Part shown: piece after piece, positions 25,870 through 34,537 of the stretch
Numbering within the stretch: the first letter of the stretch is position 1
Layout: each line of letters opens with the position of its first letter
The notes under the pieces: model-generated
Database searches by the model: none
What the model saw: the letters and a program-made list of their open reading frames with translations, nothing else
Told to the model about the DNA's origin: nothing
Translations under genes and position numbers: made by a program
NCBI GenBank assembly: GCA_017620235.1
Contig: JAFZQT010000103.1
Span: forward strand, 1-41,727
Origin: Butyrivibrio sp.
GTDB taxonomy: Bacteria; Bacillota; Clostridia; Lachnospirales; Lachnospiraceae
Direction of reading: 5' to 3'
DNA: 41,727 nucleotides

Positions 25870-26976
25870 ATGGAAAAGTCGTTAAATATATGCTATCAGG
25901 GCGAGCCTTGCTATGACATTGTTTACAGCAAAGACTTCAGTGATCTTGGCGAAGAGATCAAGAAACTCGGTTTTGAAAACAGAAAAATTTGTCTTATCAC
26001 AGATTCTAATGTAGATAAGCTTTACTCTGATGAAGTATGTGATATACTAAATAAAGTTGCAAAAACTGTTATAAAGTGTGTAATTCCCGCGGGAGAGGAA
26101 AACAAGAACCTCGACGAGATAAATAAGATATACGAACAGCTCATTTTAAACCACTATGACAGACATGATCTTATTGTCGCTCTTGGCGGCGGAGTTGTCG
26201 GAGATATGTCAGGTTTTACCGCTGCGACATATTTAAGAGGAATCTCTTTTGTCCAGATTCCAACAACGCTTCTTGCTCAGTCTGACAGCAGTATCGGTGG
26301 TAAGACAGGCGTTGATTTCAAGGGATACAAAAACATGGTCGGAGCTTTTTATATGCCGAGACTTGTTTATATGAATATTTCTACTCTTAAAACACTTGAC
26401 GGAAGACAGTTTGCATCAGGTTTTGCTGAAGTTATGAAGCACGGAATCATCAAGGACAGCGAGTTCTACACCTGGCTTATCGACAATATGTATGAGATCG
26501 ATGACAGGGATGTTGACACTCTTTTGGAGATGGTCTACAGGAGCTGCCTTGTAAAGAAAGCTGTAGTTGAAAAAGATCCCACAGAAAAGGGAGATAGAGC
26601 GCTTCTTAATTTCGGACATACGCTCGGTCATGCAATAGAGAAGTATAAGAACTTTGAGCTTGCGCACGGAGAGTGCGTTGCGCTTGGTATTGTTGCAGCT
26701 GCATTTATCTCATGGAAGAAAAGCATGCTTTCAATGGAAGAGTTTTACGAGATAAGAGATATGCTCGTTCCGTTTAAGCTTCCCATTTCTCTTGACAGCA
26801 TCGACGCAGACGAGGTTATTAAGCTCACTAAGTCTGACAAGAAAGCAGATGCCGACAAGATAAAATTTATTCTTCTCAAGAAGATCGGCAGAGCCGTCAT
26901 CGATACAACAGTCACTGAGGACGAGATGAGGGCTGCGCTTGAGGAAATTGATTGGTCTAAGAAGATCAATGAATAA
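25870..26976 (+). CDS. aroB: 3-dehydroquinate synthase
   Basis: Second enzyme of the shikimate pathway: cyclises DAHP to 3-dehydroquinate using NAD and a divalent metal. The 368-residue protein shows PAGEENKNLDEINKIYEQL, ALGGGVVGDMSGFTAATYLRG, QIPTTLLAQSDSSIGGKTGVD, KNMVGAFYMP, ASGFAEVMKHGII and the metal-binding NFGHTLGHAIE (His250, His254). The ATG at 25870 follows GAGGAG by six bases. Its transcripts must read through the sepF terminator or begin within that region, which suggests attenuation. lspA follows 27 bases later. Confidence 0.96.
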   Translation: MEKSLNICYQGEPCYDIVYSKDFSDLGEEIKKLGFENRKICLITDSNVDKLYSDEVCDILNKVAKTVIKCVIPAGEENKNLDEINKIYEQLILNHYDRHDLIVALGGGVVGDMSGFTAATYLRGISFVQIPTTLLAQSDSSIGGKTGVDFKGYKNMVGAFYMPRLVYMNISTLKTLDGRQFASGFAEVMKHGIIKDSEFYTWLIDNMYEIDDRDVDTLLEMVYRSCLVKKAVVEKDPTEKGDRALLNFGHTLGHAIEKYKNFELAHGECVALGIVAAAFISWKKSMLSMEEFYEIRDMLVPFKLPISLDSIDADEVIKLTKSDKKADADKIKFILLKKIGRAVIDTTVTEDEMRAALEEIDWSKKINE

Positions 26977-27003
26977 TATATATAGGTTTTATAGAGGATT
27001 ATT

Positions 27004-27546
27004 ATGAACACAAATTTATCTAAAAAGAAAAAGCTTTTTTTACTTTCCGATCTTGTACTGATACTTTTACTGGTATTTCTTGATCAGTTCACAAAGCATC
27101 TTGCATTGGTACATCTTCAGGATAAGCCCGCCATCAAGATCATCAATGGCGTTCTTGAGCTCAATTTTTTGAAAAACAGCGGAGCAGCATTTGGAATGTT
27201 GCAGAATCAGAAGGTATTTTTCATACTTATTGCTGCAATAATGCTTGTTGTCATTGCATATGTTCTTTTCAGAATGCCTGACGACAAGAAATACAACATC
27301 ATGCATATTCTGCTTGTTTTGGTCGCAAGCGGCGCGGCAGGAAATATGATCGACAGAATACATAACGACTACGTTATTGACTTCATTTATTTCGTTATCA
27401 TCAATTTCCCTATATTTAATGTGGCAGATATTTATGTTACGGTAGCAACATTTATCTTCGCGTTCCTTCTTCTTTTTTATTACAAGGATAATGATTTCGA
27501 GTTTTTGAGTTTTAAGCAGCAAAAGAAGTTCAAGGAATTTAAATAA
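27004..27546 (+). CDS. lspA: Lipoprotein signal peptidase (signal peptidase II)
   Basis: Cleaves the signal peptide from prolipoproteins at the membrane. The 180-residue protein has four membrane helices. Conserved boxes are FLDQFTK (box I), FLKNSGAAFG (box II), GNMIDRIHNDYVIDFI and FNVADIYV; the catalytic Asp pair is Asp126 and Asp142. The window encodes at least two likely substrates, the carboxypeptidase at 22131 and the lipoprotein at 34895. Its stop overlaps the next ATG by one base (TAATG). Confidence 0.96.
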   Translation: MNTNLSKKKKLFLLSDLVLILLLVFLDQFTKHLALVHLQDKPAIKIINGVLELNFLKNSGAAFGMLQNQKVFFILIAAIMLVVIAYVLFRMPDDKKYNIMHILLVLVASGAAGNMIDRIHNDYVIDFIYFVIINFPIFNVADIYVTVATFIFAFLLLFYYKDNDFEFLSFKQQKKFKEFK

Positions 27547-28472
27547 TGGATGAGAATAATCTGTTTGAATGTGTAGTTACAGATGAATACGAAGGATATA
27601 GAATCGATAAGCTTATAAGTGAACTTATCGATTCTTTTTCACGTTCATATATAAAAAAACTGATAGATGACAAGAAGGTTTTTTGCAACGAAAAGAATGT
27701 AAAGGCAAGCTATGTCGTGTCAGAAAATGATGTGATCAAGATGGAGATTCCGCCTCTTCAGGTGCCGGAAATTGTTCCGCAGGATATTCCGCTTGATATT
27801 ATCTACGAAGACGACGATGTGCTTGTCGTTAATAAGCCAAAAGATATGGTGGTTCATCCGGCTCCCGGACATTACACGGATACGCTTGTAAATGCCGTAA
27901 TGTTTCATTGCAAGAATCTGTCGGGTATTAACGGCGTTCTAAGACCCGGTATCGTGCATAGAATTGATAAGGACACGACGGGTTCTGTTATCATATGCAA
28001 GAACGACGCTTCCCACAGAGAGATTGCGGCTCAGTTAAAAGAACATTCAATTGACCGCATCTATCACGCCATCTGCTATGGGATAATCAAAGAAGATGAG
28101 GGTGATGTTGACGCACCGATCGGAAGGAGCCCTTCTGACAGGAAGAAGATGGCTGTTGTTTCCAAGGGAGGAAAAGAAGCATTTACTCATTATCGCGTTT
28201 TAAAGCGATTTGAGCAGGATAATATGACTTACATCGAGTGTAAGCTCAAAACCGGAAGAACGCACCAGATAAGGGTACATATGGCGCATATCGGGCATCC
28301 TCTTTTGGGAGACGAAGTTTATGCGTCCGGAAGAAAGAGTAAGTTTAAGACAAACGGTCAGTGTCTGCACGCTAAAACTCTGTCTTTTGTTCATCCAAAG
28401 TCGTCTGAATATATTGAGACAGACGCTCCTTTGCCTGCATATTTTCAGCATTTGCTTGATATTCTCAAATAA
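27546..28472 (+). CDS. RluA/RluD-family 23S rRNA pseudouridine synthase
   Basis: Isomerises uridine to pseudouridine in large-subunit rRNA. The N-terminal S4 RNA-binding domain (about 15-75) has RIDKLISELI and IKKLIDDKKVFCN; the catalytic domain has the family signature VHRIDKDTTGSV with the catalytic Asp141, and later LKTGRTHQIRVHMAHIGHPLLGDEVY. The length (308 residues) and order fit RluD, which commonly follows lspA in Firmicutes; the exact target uridines cannot be read from the sequence. Confidence 0.95.
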   Translation: MDENNLFECVVTDEYEGYRIDKLISELIDSFSRSYIKKLIDDKKVFCNEKNVKASYVVSENDVIKMEIPPLQVPEIVPQDIPLDIIYEDDDVLVVNKPKDMVVHPAPGHYTDTLVNAVMFHCKNLSGINGVLRPGIVHRIDKDTTGSVIICKNDASHREIAAQLKEHSIDRIYHAICYGIIKEDEGDVDAPIGRSPSDRKKMAVVSKGGKEAFTHYRVLKRFEQDNMTYIECKLKTGRTHQIRVHMAHIGHPLLGDEVYASGRKSKFKTNGQCLHAKTLSFVHPKSSEYIETDAPLPAYFQHLLDILK

Positions 28473-28517
28473 TGTAAGATATAAGTAGGTAAAGCTATAT
28501 AAAAAGGGGTGATCTGT

Positions 28518-29153
28518 ATGAATACAATAATCACTATCGGTAGACAGTTTGGATCGGGCGGAAGAGAAATCGGAGAGATGGTTGCCGATCATTTTGGTAT
28601 AAAATGTTACGACAAGGAGCTCTTATCAAGAGCGGCTAAAGAAAGCGGATTCTGCGAGGAGATGATCCAGAATCACGATGAAAGACCTACAAATTCTTTT
28701 TTATACAATCTAGTAATGGACACATATTCTTTTGGATATAATTCCTCAAGCTTTGTTGATATGCCGATCAGTCATAAGGTTTTCCTTGCACAGTTCGATA
28801 CGATCAAAAAGATTGCGAAAGAGGAGCCATGCGTTATCGTTGGCAGATGTGCCGATTATGCGCTGAGCGACCTTCCGAATGTCCTTAATCTCTTTATCTA
28901 TGGGGATGAAGAATGTAAGATAAAGAGGATCAGAGAGAGATTTCCTGACATTACTTCCAATGAAAAAGCCAGGGAGATGATGGTAAAGAAGGATAAGCAG
29001 CGTCAGAGCTACTATAACTACTATTCTTCAAAGAAGTGGGGCAGAGCTAACAGCTACGATCTTTGCATCAATTCAAGCATTCTTGGTATCGAAGGTACCG
29101 TGAAGCTTATAATCCAGTACATTGAGGACTATGAAGCCAATAAGAAAGGCTGA
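28518..29153 (+). CDS. Cytidylate kinase-like family protein
   Basis: A 211-residue P-loop kinase of the cytidylate-kinase-like type (PF13189) that is frequent in Lachnospiraceae. It begins with TIGRQFGSGGREIGEMVADHFG, a P-loop close to that of CMP kinase, followed by CVIVGRCADYAL and a lid-like segment with RQSYYNYYSSKKWG. Its real substrate is unknown; housekeeping CMP kinase is normally a different gene. The ATG at 28518 is preferred over a GTG at 28509 because AAGGGG (28504-28509) then has proper spacing. A clear terminator follows. Confidence 0.86.
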   Translation: MNTIITIGRQFGSGGREIGEMVADHFGIKCYDKELLSRAAKESGFCEEMIQNHDERPTNSFLYNLVMDTYSFGYNSSSFVDMPISHKVFLAQFDTIKKIAKEEPCVIVGRCADYALSDLPNVLNLFIYGDEECKIKRIRERFPDITSNEKAREMMVKKDKQRQSYYNYYSSKKWGRANSYDLCINSSILGIEGTVKLIIQYIEDYEANKKG

Positions 29154-29167
29154 AATACCGTAATTTT

Positions 29168-29203
29168 GAGCAAGGTAGAATTTTATTTATCTTGCTCTTT
29201 TTA
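29168..29203 (+). terminator. Intrinsic terminator after the cytidylate-kinase-like gene
   Basis: A 10-bp stem with one G-U pair (GAGCAAGGTA 29168-29177 with TATCTTGCTC 29188-29197), a 10-base A/T loop and then TTTTTAT. It ends the aroB-lspA-pseudouridine synthase-kinase run. Confidence 0.85.
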
Positions 29204-29286
29204 TATTAATATCTTTTTTCTTTAACAAAATATTGTATATTTTGAAAATTTCATAAAACAGCTAAACTAAAAATCGTGTCTTCCGA

Positions 29287-29292
29287 TATACT
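29287..29292 (+). promoter_or_regulatory. Possible -10 element for the 109-residue protein
   Basis: TATACT lies about 27 bases before the ATG at 29319. The region upstream is very A/T-rich and no clear -35 is seen at 16-18 bases, so this is only a plausible site; a promoter is needed because a terminator lies upstream. Confidence 0.3.
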
Positions 29293-29318
29293 ATCTGAGT
29301 GAATAAAAGGAGTCATAT

Positions 29319-29648
29319 ATGGATTTCAATTTTTTAGCATCGGTTGACAGCATTACAAATAAATACCTTAATCAATCGGCAATTTCTTCACTTAGCGAAG
29401 AGGATAAAAAGAAATTCGGAGCTGATTTTGCTGAAGTTTATGAGTCGATGACTTCAATGAAGCTTTTGAGCGCGAATCTTCGTTCAAGTTATGAGCATGC
29501 TCATTCGGATGATCTGAGCGAACACGCTTCAAGACTTGGATATTCAATAGACAACAGAGTTATCAATATGCTTCATGTTCAGATTTCGGATGATATGAAT
29601 TCTAAAGTTAAATCTGCAATGGATAACGCAGTAGAATCTTTACTTTAA
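29319..29648 (+). CDS. Conserved-looking small protein of unknown function
   Basis: A 109-residue acidic, mostly helical soluble protein. It has no signal peptide, membrane helix, Cys pair or recognised motif; there are many Ser, Asp and Met residues and a C-terminal stretch DDMNSKVKSAMDNAVESLL likely to be a helix. The gene is well formed: AAAAGGAG just before the ATG, a terminator 28 bases after the stop and a terminator upstream, so it is a single-gene transcript. I do not recognise the family. Confidence 0.7.
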   Translation: MDFNFLASVDSITNKYLNQSAISSLSEEDKKKFGADFAEVYESMTSMKLLSANLRSSYEHAHSDDLSEHASRLGYSIDNRVINMLHVQISDDMNSKVKSAMDNAVESLL

Positions 29649-29675
29649 TAAATTTTATCAGATGACAATATAAAA

Positions 29676-29703
29676 GTCTGTATCGCATGATACAGGCTTT
29701 TTT
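29676..29703 (+). terminator. Intrinsic terminator after the 109-residue protein gene
   Basis: A 9-bp stem with one G-U pair (GTCTGTATC 29676-29684 with GATACAGGC 29689-29697), loop GCAT and six T. AAAA directly before the stem makes it weakly bidirectional. Confidence 0.9.
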
Positions 29704-29810
29704 ATACGGTTCTGGGGCGCATTCCGACATTTTAAATAAAGATTTTATCCTTTTTTGCTGGAATAATGCATTTTCCAAGAGTAGAATATTTTGGTGAGGA
29801 GCGATGTAAT

Positions 29811-30857
29811 ATGAAGATGAAATTAGAGAAAAAATATGTAGATTACCTGGTAAAGAAAACGGAAGAAATAGTAAATATCGATTCTCCCACAGGTTATACC
29901 GAAAAAGCCGCTTCATTCGTAAAGAAAGAGTTTGAGGCGCTTGGTTTTAATGCATATTATACTGTCAAAGGCGGCGTTATCGTCGAGTTTGGCGGCAAGG
30001 ATAAAGAAAACGGGCTTCTTCTCGAAGCTCATGTTGATACGCTCGGTGGAATGGTCTCCAAGATCAAGTCAAACGGAAGACTGGAGCTTACAAATCTCGG
30101 CGGAATGAATCCCAACAACGCTGAGACAGAGAATGTAAAGGTCATAACCAAATTTGACGGCGAATATGAAGGCACTTTCCAGTTGAACGACGCATCAATC
30201 CATGTAAATGGAAAATACAACGAACAGAAAAGAGACTGGGACAGCTGCGAGGTTGTTCTTGATGAAGATGTAAAAGATGCAGACGATGTAAAGAAACTCG
30301 GAATCTCTATCGGAGATATAGTTTGCTTTGATCCGAATTTTAGAGTGACAAAGAGCGGATATATCAAATCCAGATTTTTGGATGACAAGCTTAGCGTAGG
30401 AATTTTATTTGCTTACGCAAAATATCTTAAAGATAATAAGATTACCCCTGAAAGAGCAATATATGCCCATATTACAGTTTTTGAAGAAGTTGGGCATGGT
30501 GGATGCGGAAGTGTTCCCGAAGGCTGTACAGAGGTAATATCTGTTGATATGGGATGTGTTGGCGAGAATCTCGATTGCAGCGAAAAACAGGTTTCAATCT
30601 GCGCCAAGGACAGCGCCGGACCATACAACTACAATGTTGTAAAAACTCTTATTGAGGCTGCAAAGGATAACGACATAGATTATGCCGTGGATGTTTATCC
30701 GTTCTACGGAAGTGATGCGGAGGCTTCACTTCGCGCCGGCAACGATCTCAGACACGGACTTATCGGTGCGGGAGTTTATGCTTCTCACGGATATGAGCGA
30801 AGCCATAGAGACGGCGCCGAAAACACATTAAAATTATTGATTGCATATACACTTTAA
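29811..30857 (+). CDS. M42 family metallopeptidase (aminopeptidase)
   Basis: A 348-residue cytosolic dinuclear-metal aminopeptidase of family M42 (FrvX/PepA type), forming large tetrahedral assemblies in known members. The motifs are LLEAHVDTLGGMV (His and Asp ligands), KSRFLDDKLSVG (bridging Asp), TVFEEVGHGG (Glu-Glu: catalytic base and ligand), SVDMGC (Asp ligand) and ASHGYERSH (His ligand). The ATG at 29811 is used: GGTGAGGAG at 29793-29801 precedes it, and the frame further upstream has no ribosome site. It likely complements PepT in peptide breakdown. Confidence 0.92.
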   Translation: MKMKLEKKYVDYLVKKTEEIVNIDSPTGYTEKAASFVKKEFEALGFNAYYTVKGGVIVEFGGKDKENGLLLEAHVDTLGGMVSKIKSNGRLELTNLGGMNPNNAETENVKVITKFDGEYEGTFQLNDASIHVNGKYNEQKRDWDSCEVVLDEDVKDADDVKKLGISIGDIVCFDPNFRVTKSGYIKSRFLDDKLSVGILFAYAKYLKDNKITPERAIYAHITVFEEVGHGGCGSVPEGCTEVISVDMGCVGENLDCSEKQVSICAKDSAGPYNYNVVKTLIEAAKDNDIDYAVDVYPFYGSDAEASLRAGNDLRHGLIGAGVYASHGYERSHRDGAENTLKLLIAYTL

Positions 30858-30888
30858 AACTATATTTTTTATGCAGGAAAGGATTGAT

Positions 30889-30915
30889 CCGGGCTTTGAT
30901 TCTGTTAAAGCCCGG
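30889..30915 (+). terminator. Hairpin between the M42 and PHP genes, weak terminator
   Basis: A perfect 9-bp stem (CCGGGCTTT with AAAGCCCGG) and a 9-base loop, followed by TATATTTAAG rather than a solid T-run. It sits 32 bases after the M42 stop and ends 15 bases before the PHP ATG, where no ribosome site is visible. Confidence 0.55.
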
Positions 30916-30930
30916 TATATTTAAGACATT

Positions 30931-31704
30931 ATGAAGTACATTTATGAAACTCACATGCACACCAAGGAAGCGAGCGCTTGTTCAGGAACAGAGGGCCGCG
31001 AGTTTATAAAATATATGTCTGATCTTGGTTACAGCGGAATCATTATTACAGATCACTTTTTTAACGGGAACAGCTGTGTTCCCAAAGATTTTCCATGGGA
31101 GAAGAGGGTAGAGATGTATTGCAGCGGTTACAAACATGCTCTTGAGGAGGCTCGCAATACAAATTCGGATCTCGTGGTCATGTTCGGTATCGAATATAAT
31201 TTCAAAGGTGATGAATTTCTTTTATATGGAGTCGATGAAGAATGGCTCCTTGCAAATCCCGATATTCTTGAAAAAGACAGATATGAAGTCTGCGAATCCG
31301 TACACAACTACGGCGGAATCATGGTACAGGCTCATCCTTACAGGGAAAGAGGCTATCTTAGTGAGATAAACCTTACTCCTTCTGTTTGTGACGGCGTTGA
31401 GGCTTACAATGCATGTAACCCTGATTATCAGAATTCCCTCGGCTACCAGTATGCAGTTGAAAAGGGCTTTAGAATGTCCGCAGGTTCCGATATTCATAAT
31501 CCCGGTCAGCCTGATATGGGTGGAATGAGCTTTGATCATAAGATCAATTCAATTGAAGAATATATCAAAGCCTTTATGAATAACGAGGGAACTCCTGTAT
31601 TTATGAGGGATATCGCAAATGACAGAGTATTCAAAGAGGTTTCAGGCGATAAAGCCCTTACAATTCCTACACAAGGACCTACACTTGAAGTTATCTGGCA
31701 CTGA
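30931..31704 (+). CDS. PHP-domain metal-dependent phosphoesterase
   Basis: A 257-residue protein of the polymerase-and-histidinol-phosphatase (PHP) family. Metal-ligand motifs are present in order: ETHMHT (HxH), ITDHFF, GIEYNF, QAHPYRE and GSDIHN. Members hydrolyse phosphate esters, from histidinol phosphate to nucleoside 3',5'-bisphosphates; the substrate cannot be chosen here. No Shine-Dalgarno sequence is visible before the ATG, unlike nearly every other gene in the window, and a GC hairpin lies 15 bases upstream. Confidence 0.88.
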   Translation: MKYIYETHMHTKEASACSGTEGREFIKYMSDLGYSGIIITDHFFNGNSCVPKDFPWEKRVEMYCSGYKHALEEARNTNSDLVVMFGIEYNFKGDEFLLYGVDEEWLLANPDILEKDRYEVCESVHNYGGIMVQAHPYRERGYLSEINLTPSVCDGVEAYNACNPDYQNSLGYQYAVEKGFRMSAGSDIHNPGQPDMGGMSFDHKINSIEEYIKAFMNNEGTPVFMRDIANDRVFKEVSGDKALTIPTQGPTLEVIWH

Positions 31705-31740
31705 TTACCGGTGTTTTGCAACTTAGGTTGTGTTTTCTAC

Positions 31741-31756
31741 CACTTATGTCTAAGTG
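31741..31756. promoter_or_regulatory. Palindrome upstream of the LytTR gene, possible operator
   Basis: CACTTA, four bases, TAAGTG: a perfect 6-bp inverted repeat, with another ACTTAG at 31721-31726. It lies 60 bases before the LytTR start, where an autoregulatory site would be expected. That it binds this regulator is inference; LytTR proteins more often use direct repeats. Confidence 0.35.
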
Positions 31757-31818
31757 TATTTATCTTTTTCTATTTCTTGATATCATTTAGTCATGTCAAC
31801 AAAAGGAAACGGCTGATA

Positions 31819-32256
31819 ATGAAAGTAATCATAGAACTGATTGATGAATCAAAGGAAGAAGAAATCATTTTACGTGTTCATGAATTATCCAATATAAATG
31901 CTCCTTTATTGGAGCATTTAGGAAATTCTGACAACGAGATCATTACCCAAAAAGATGATGAAATCCATAAGGTAAAGCTCAATGACATATATTACTTTGA
32001 GGTTTTGGAACGGAAAGCTTTTGTATATTCAAAGTCAGATATATACGAAACCAAGCTAAAGTTATATGAATTTGAGAAAAAAACACAGGGAACTCGATTC
32101 TTTCGAGCTTCGAAGTCGATGGTCGTCAACGCTGACAAAATCGATCACGTAAAGCCGTCTTTATCGGGGCGTTTTGAAGTTACTCTTTTAAACGGAGAGA
32201 AGGTCATAGTGTCTCGCCAATACGCATCTTTGCTGAAAAAAGTCATGGAAATATGA
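31819..32256 (+). CDS. LytTR-family DNA-binding regulator
   Basis: A 145-residue one-domain regulator. The N-terminal 45 residues are helical; the LytTR DNA-binding domain follows (about 50-143) with LNDIYYFEVLERKAFVYSK, YELKLYEFEKK-like and FFRASKSMVVNADKIDHVKPSLSGRFEVTLLNGEKVIVSRQYASLLKK. There is no receiver domain. Such free-standing LytTR proteins are usually paired with a DUF3021 membrane protein that restrains them, as here (the next ATG is one base after this stop). AAAAGGA at 31801-31807 precedes the ATG at 31819; the frame extends upstream without a ribosome site. Confidence 0.92.
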   Translation: MKVIIELIDESKEEEIILRVHELSNINAPLLEHLGNSDNEIITQKDDEIHKVKLNDIYYFEVLERKAFVYSKSDIYETKLKLYEFEKKTQGTRFFRASKSMVVNADKIDHVKPSLSGRFEVTLLNGEKVIVSRQYASLLKKVMEI

Positions 32257-32257
32257 G

Positions 32258-32716
32258 ATGAAAAATATGGATAGGATAATTACAGAAATTAAATATGCTT
32301 TAAGAGATTTTGTTTTGGCATACGGACTTGCAGTTATAGCAACGCTTTTTTTTAGATGGTTGTATCATGTCGATTCTCCAATAACGCTTGATACACTTCG
32401 GAAATTAATGTTTCTTTCTTTTTCAGGAGTACTCCCAAGACTGGTTTATTATTCATCACATGAACTTAACGAAAAAGAGTGGATCATTAGAGATATTCTT
32501 CATAAATTGATACTTGCCGTTGTAATAATGGTTATCGCCCGATTTATGGATATATGGGAATCTGTTATAGACGGAATAATTGTTTTGGCTGTTTTGTTTT
32601 TTATTGATTTCGCGATCAATCTTCTTGCATACAGTAAAAACGCAACTGTTGCAGCCAAGATTAATCAAAAGCTTAAAGAGCGCAGGAAAGAACATGCTGA
32701 AGAATTCGACACATAA
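32258..32716 (+). CDS. DUF3021 membrane protein, LytTR partner
   Basis: A 152-residue protein with four predicted membrane helices (about 18-34, 48-62, 84-102 and 108-124) and a Lys/Arg/Glu-rich cytoplasmic tail. Size, topology and position directly after a LytTR gene fit DUF3021, known as the membrane-bound inhibitor in LytTR regulatory systems. An ATG nine bases further in (32267) is also possible. It is followed by an ABC exporter, the expected target or co-operonic output. Confidence 0.85.
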   Translation: MKNMDRIITEIKYALRDFVLAYGLAVIATLFFRWLYHVDSPITLDTLRKLMFLSFSGVLPRLVYYSSHELNEKEWIIRDILHKLILAVVIMVIARFMDIWESVIDGIIVLAVLFFIDFAINLLAYSKNATVAAKINQKLKERRKEHAEEFDT

Positions 32717-32730
32717 TTGAGGTATATGCA

Positions 32731-33645
32731 ATGGAGAATGTAATCAGGGTATCTTGTTTGAAAAAGTATTTTCGAGATATAAAAGCGGTTGATGATATTT
32801 CTTTTGTTGTAAAAAGAGGTGAATTATTCGGATTTCTCGGTGTAAACGGAGCAGGAAAATCGACAACAATAAATATATTATGCACGCTTCTAAAACAGAC
32901 AGAGGGTGCTGTAGAAATATGTGGATTTGATGCTGCAAAAGACAGTAACGAGATCAGGAAAAGAATCGGTGTTGTTTTTCAGGAAAACACTTTGGATAAC
33001 CTCCTGACAGTAAGAGAAAATCTGGAGCTAAGAGGATCTCTCTACGAAAAAGATAAGAAAAAAATCTTTAATAAACTTGAAGAAGTTTCAAATATACTTG
33101 GTATAGATGACTTATTATCAAGACAATTCAGATTGCTGTCCGGAGGTCAGAAAAGACGCTGCGAGATTGCAAAGTCTCTTATGAATACTCCGGAAATTCT
33201 ATTTTTGGACGAACCTACTACAGGCTTGGATCCGCAGACAAGAAACAGTGTCTGGGAATGTATCGAAAAACTTAGAATTGAAAATAATATGACAGTTTTT
33301 CTGACTACACATTACATGGAAGAGGCTTCAAAAGCCGGATATCTATGCATTATGGACAGCGGAAAGATCATTGCAGAAGATACACCTTCTAAGTTAAAAA
33401 TGAAATATGCTACAGATGTACTTAAATTATATTCAAGAAATATTGATGTATTAGCACAGGAATCAGAACAGCTTGGTTTTTCTTATAATAGGATGTCAAA
33501 CGGTATAGCCATAAATCTTACCGATACAAAAGATGCATTTAATATTTTATCAAGATTTAGATCTGAATACGATTCATTAGAGGTGGTTCAAGGCAATATG
33601 GATGACGTTTTTATAAATGTCACAGGAAAGAAGATAGGTGCGTAA
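32731..33645 (+). CDS. ABC transporter ATP-binding protein (DrrA-like)
   Basis: A 304-residue ATPase with Walker A GVNGAGKS (37-44), Q-loop VVFQENTLDNLLTVREN, signature LSGGQKRR, Walker B ILFLDEPTTGLDP and H-loop TTHYMEEA. The roughly 70-residue C-terminal extension ending GNMDDVFINVTG is typical of DrrA/ABC-2 drug or antibiotic exporters. It works with the permease that begins one base after its stop. The exported substrate is not known. Confidence 0.95.
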   Translation: MENVIRVSCLKKYFRDIKAVDDISFVVKRGELFGFLGVNGAGKSTTINILCTLLKQTEGAVEICGFDAAKDSNEIRKRIGVVFQENTLDNLLTVRENLELRGSLYEKDKKKIFNKLEEVSNILGIDDLLSRQFRLLSGGQKRRCEIAKSLMNTPEILFLDEPTTGLDPQTRNSVWECIEKLRIENNMTVFLTTHYMEEASKAGYLCIMDSGKIIAEDTPSKLKMKYATDVLKLYSRNIDVLAQESEQLGFSYNRMSNGIAINLTDTKDAFNILSRFRSEYDSLEVVQGNMDDVFINVTGKKIGA

Positions 33646-33646
33646 T

Positions 33647-34537
33647 ATGGTCCTTATACGTTTTATAAAGAGAAATATACTAATGTATTTCAGGGACAGC
33701 ATCAGTGTTTTCTTTTCACTTCTTACAACAATCATCATCTTGATTCTAATGATTGCTTTTCTTGGTGAGTCAAATATAAATTCAACTCTAAATGTACTTG
33801 GAATCGGGGCGGATAATGAAAGACTCCACGCTCTATGTCTTGTTACTACATGGACTATTTCTGGGATAATTGTAGTTAATGCTGTGACAATATCCATGAC
33901 AATGGTTGGATTTATGATCAGGGATGAAGAATCACACAATCTCTCGGCATTTCTAGTTGCTCCAGTCAAAAGATGTATCTATGTTGCCGGATATATAATT
34001 GCCGCCTCATTTGTTTCTTTTATAATGTGCATTTTTACATTTGTATTAGGAGAGATGTACATCGGCGTAATTGGAGGTATTACTACTTCTTTTGAAGAAA
34101 TAGCAGTAGTAGCAGTTATCATATTTTCGATAATCTTTTCTTCTGCATCATTTGTCTTCCTATGCGCAAGTTTAGTTCGTACAAACAGCGCATATGCAGG
34201 CATTACATCTGTTATAAGTAGTATCATAGGATTTCTTGCAGCAATTTACATCCCATATGGAGCAATGCCCGGATGGCTTAGAAACACGATACGCTTTATA
34301 CCAGCATTTCAAGGTTCATCGGCTCTCAGAGAAGTTCTTTTATCAAAAGATGTTCAATGGTTTGGGTGCGAGAACATGTATAAAGAGGAATTTTCTGAGT
34401 ATATGGGGCTAATTATACGTATAAACAACATTACGTTTCCGGTTGTTGGAAAAATTATATATATGATTCTGGTTGGATTAGCGTTGATGTGCATAGCTAC
34501 ATACGTTATGGCACACAGAAATTTAGCTGACAGATAG
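33647..34537 (+). CDS. ABC-2 type transporter permease
   Basis: A 296-residue permease with six predicted membrane helices, beginning with a short cytoplasmic RFIKRNILMYFRD amphipathic segment and containing the ABC-2 landmark IYIPYGAMPGWLRNTIRFIPAFQGSSALREVLL between helices 5 and 6. The ATG at 33647 is preferred, with AGGTG six bases before it; a GTG at 33638 would overlap the ATPase gene. The -35 of the next gene's promoter lies within its last codons. Confidence 0.92.
   Translation: MVLIRFIKRNILMYFRDSISVFFSLLTTIIILILMIAFLGESNINSTLNVLGIGADNERLHALCLVTTWTISGIIVVNAVTISMTMVGFMIRDEESHNLSAFLVAPVKRCIYVAGYIIAASFVSFIMCIFTFVLGEMYIGVIGGITTSFEEIAVVAVIIFSIIFSSASFVFLCASLVRTNSAYAGITSVISSIIGFLAAIYIPYGAMPGWLRNTIRFIPAFQGSSALREVLLSKDVQWFGCENMYKEEFSEYMGLIIRINNITFPVVGKIIYMILVGLALMCIATYVMAHRNLADR

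Noticed and set aside
30871-30924. A 17-codon open frame between the M42 and PHP genes
   Set aside because: No ribosome site, and its length is what chance would give; the hairpin inside it explains the sequence better.
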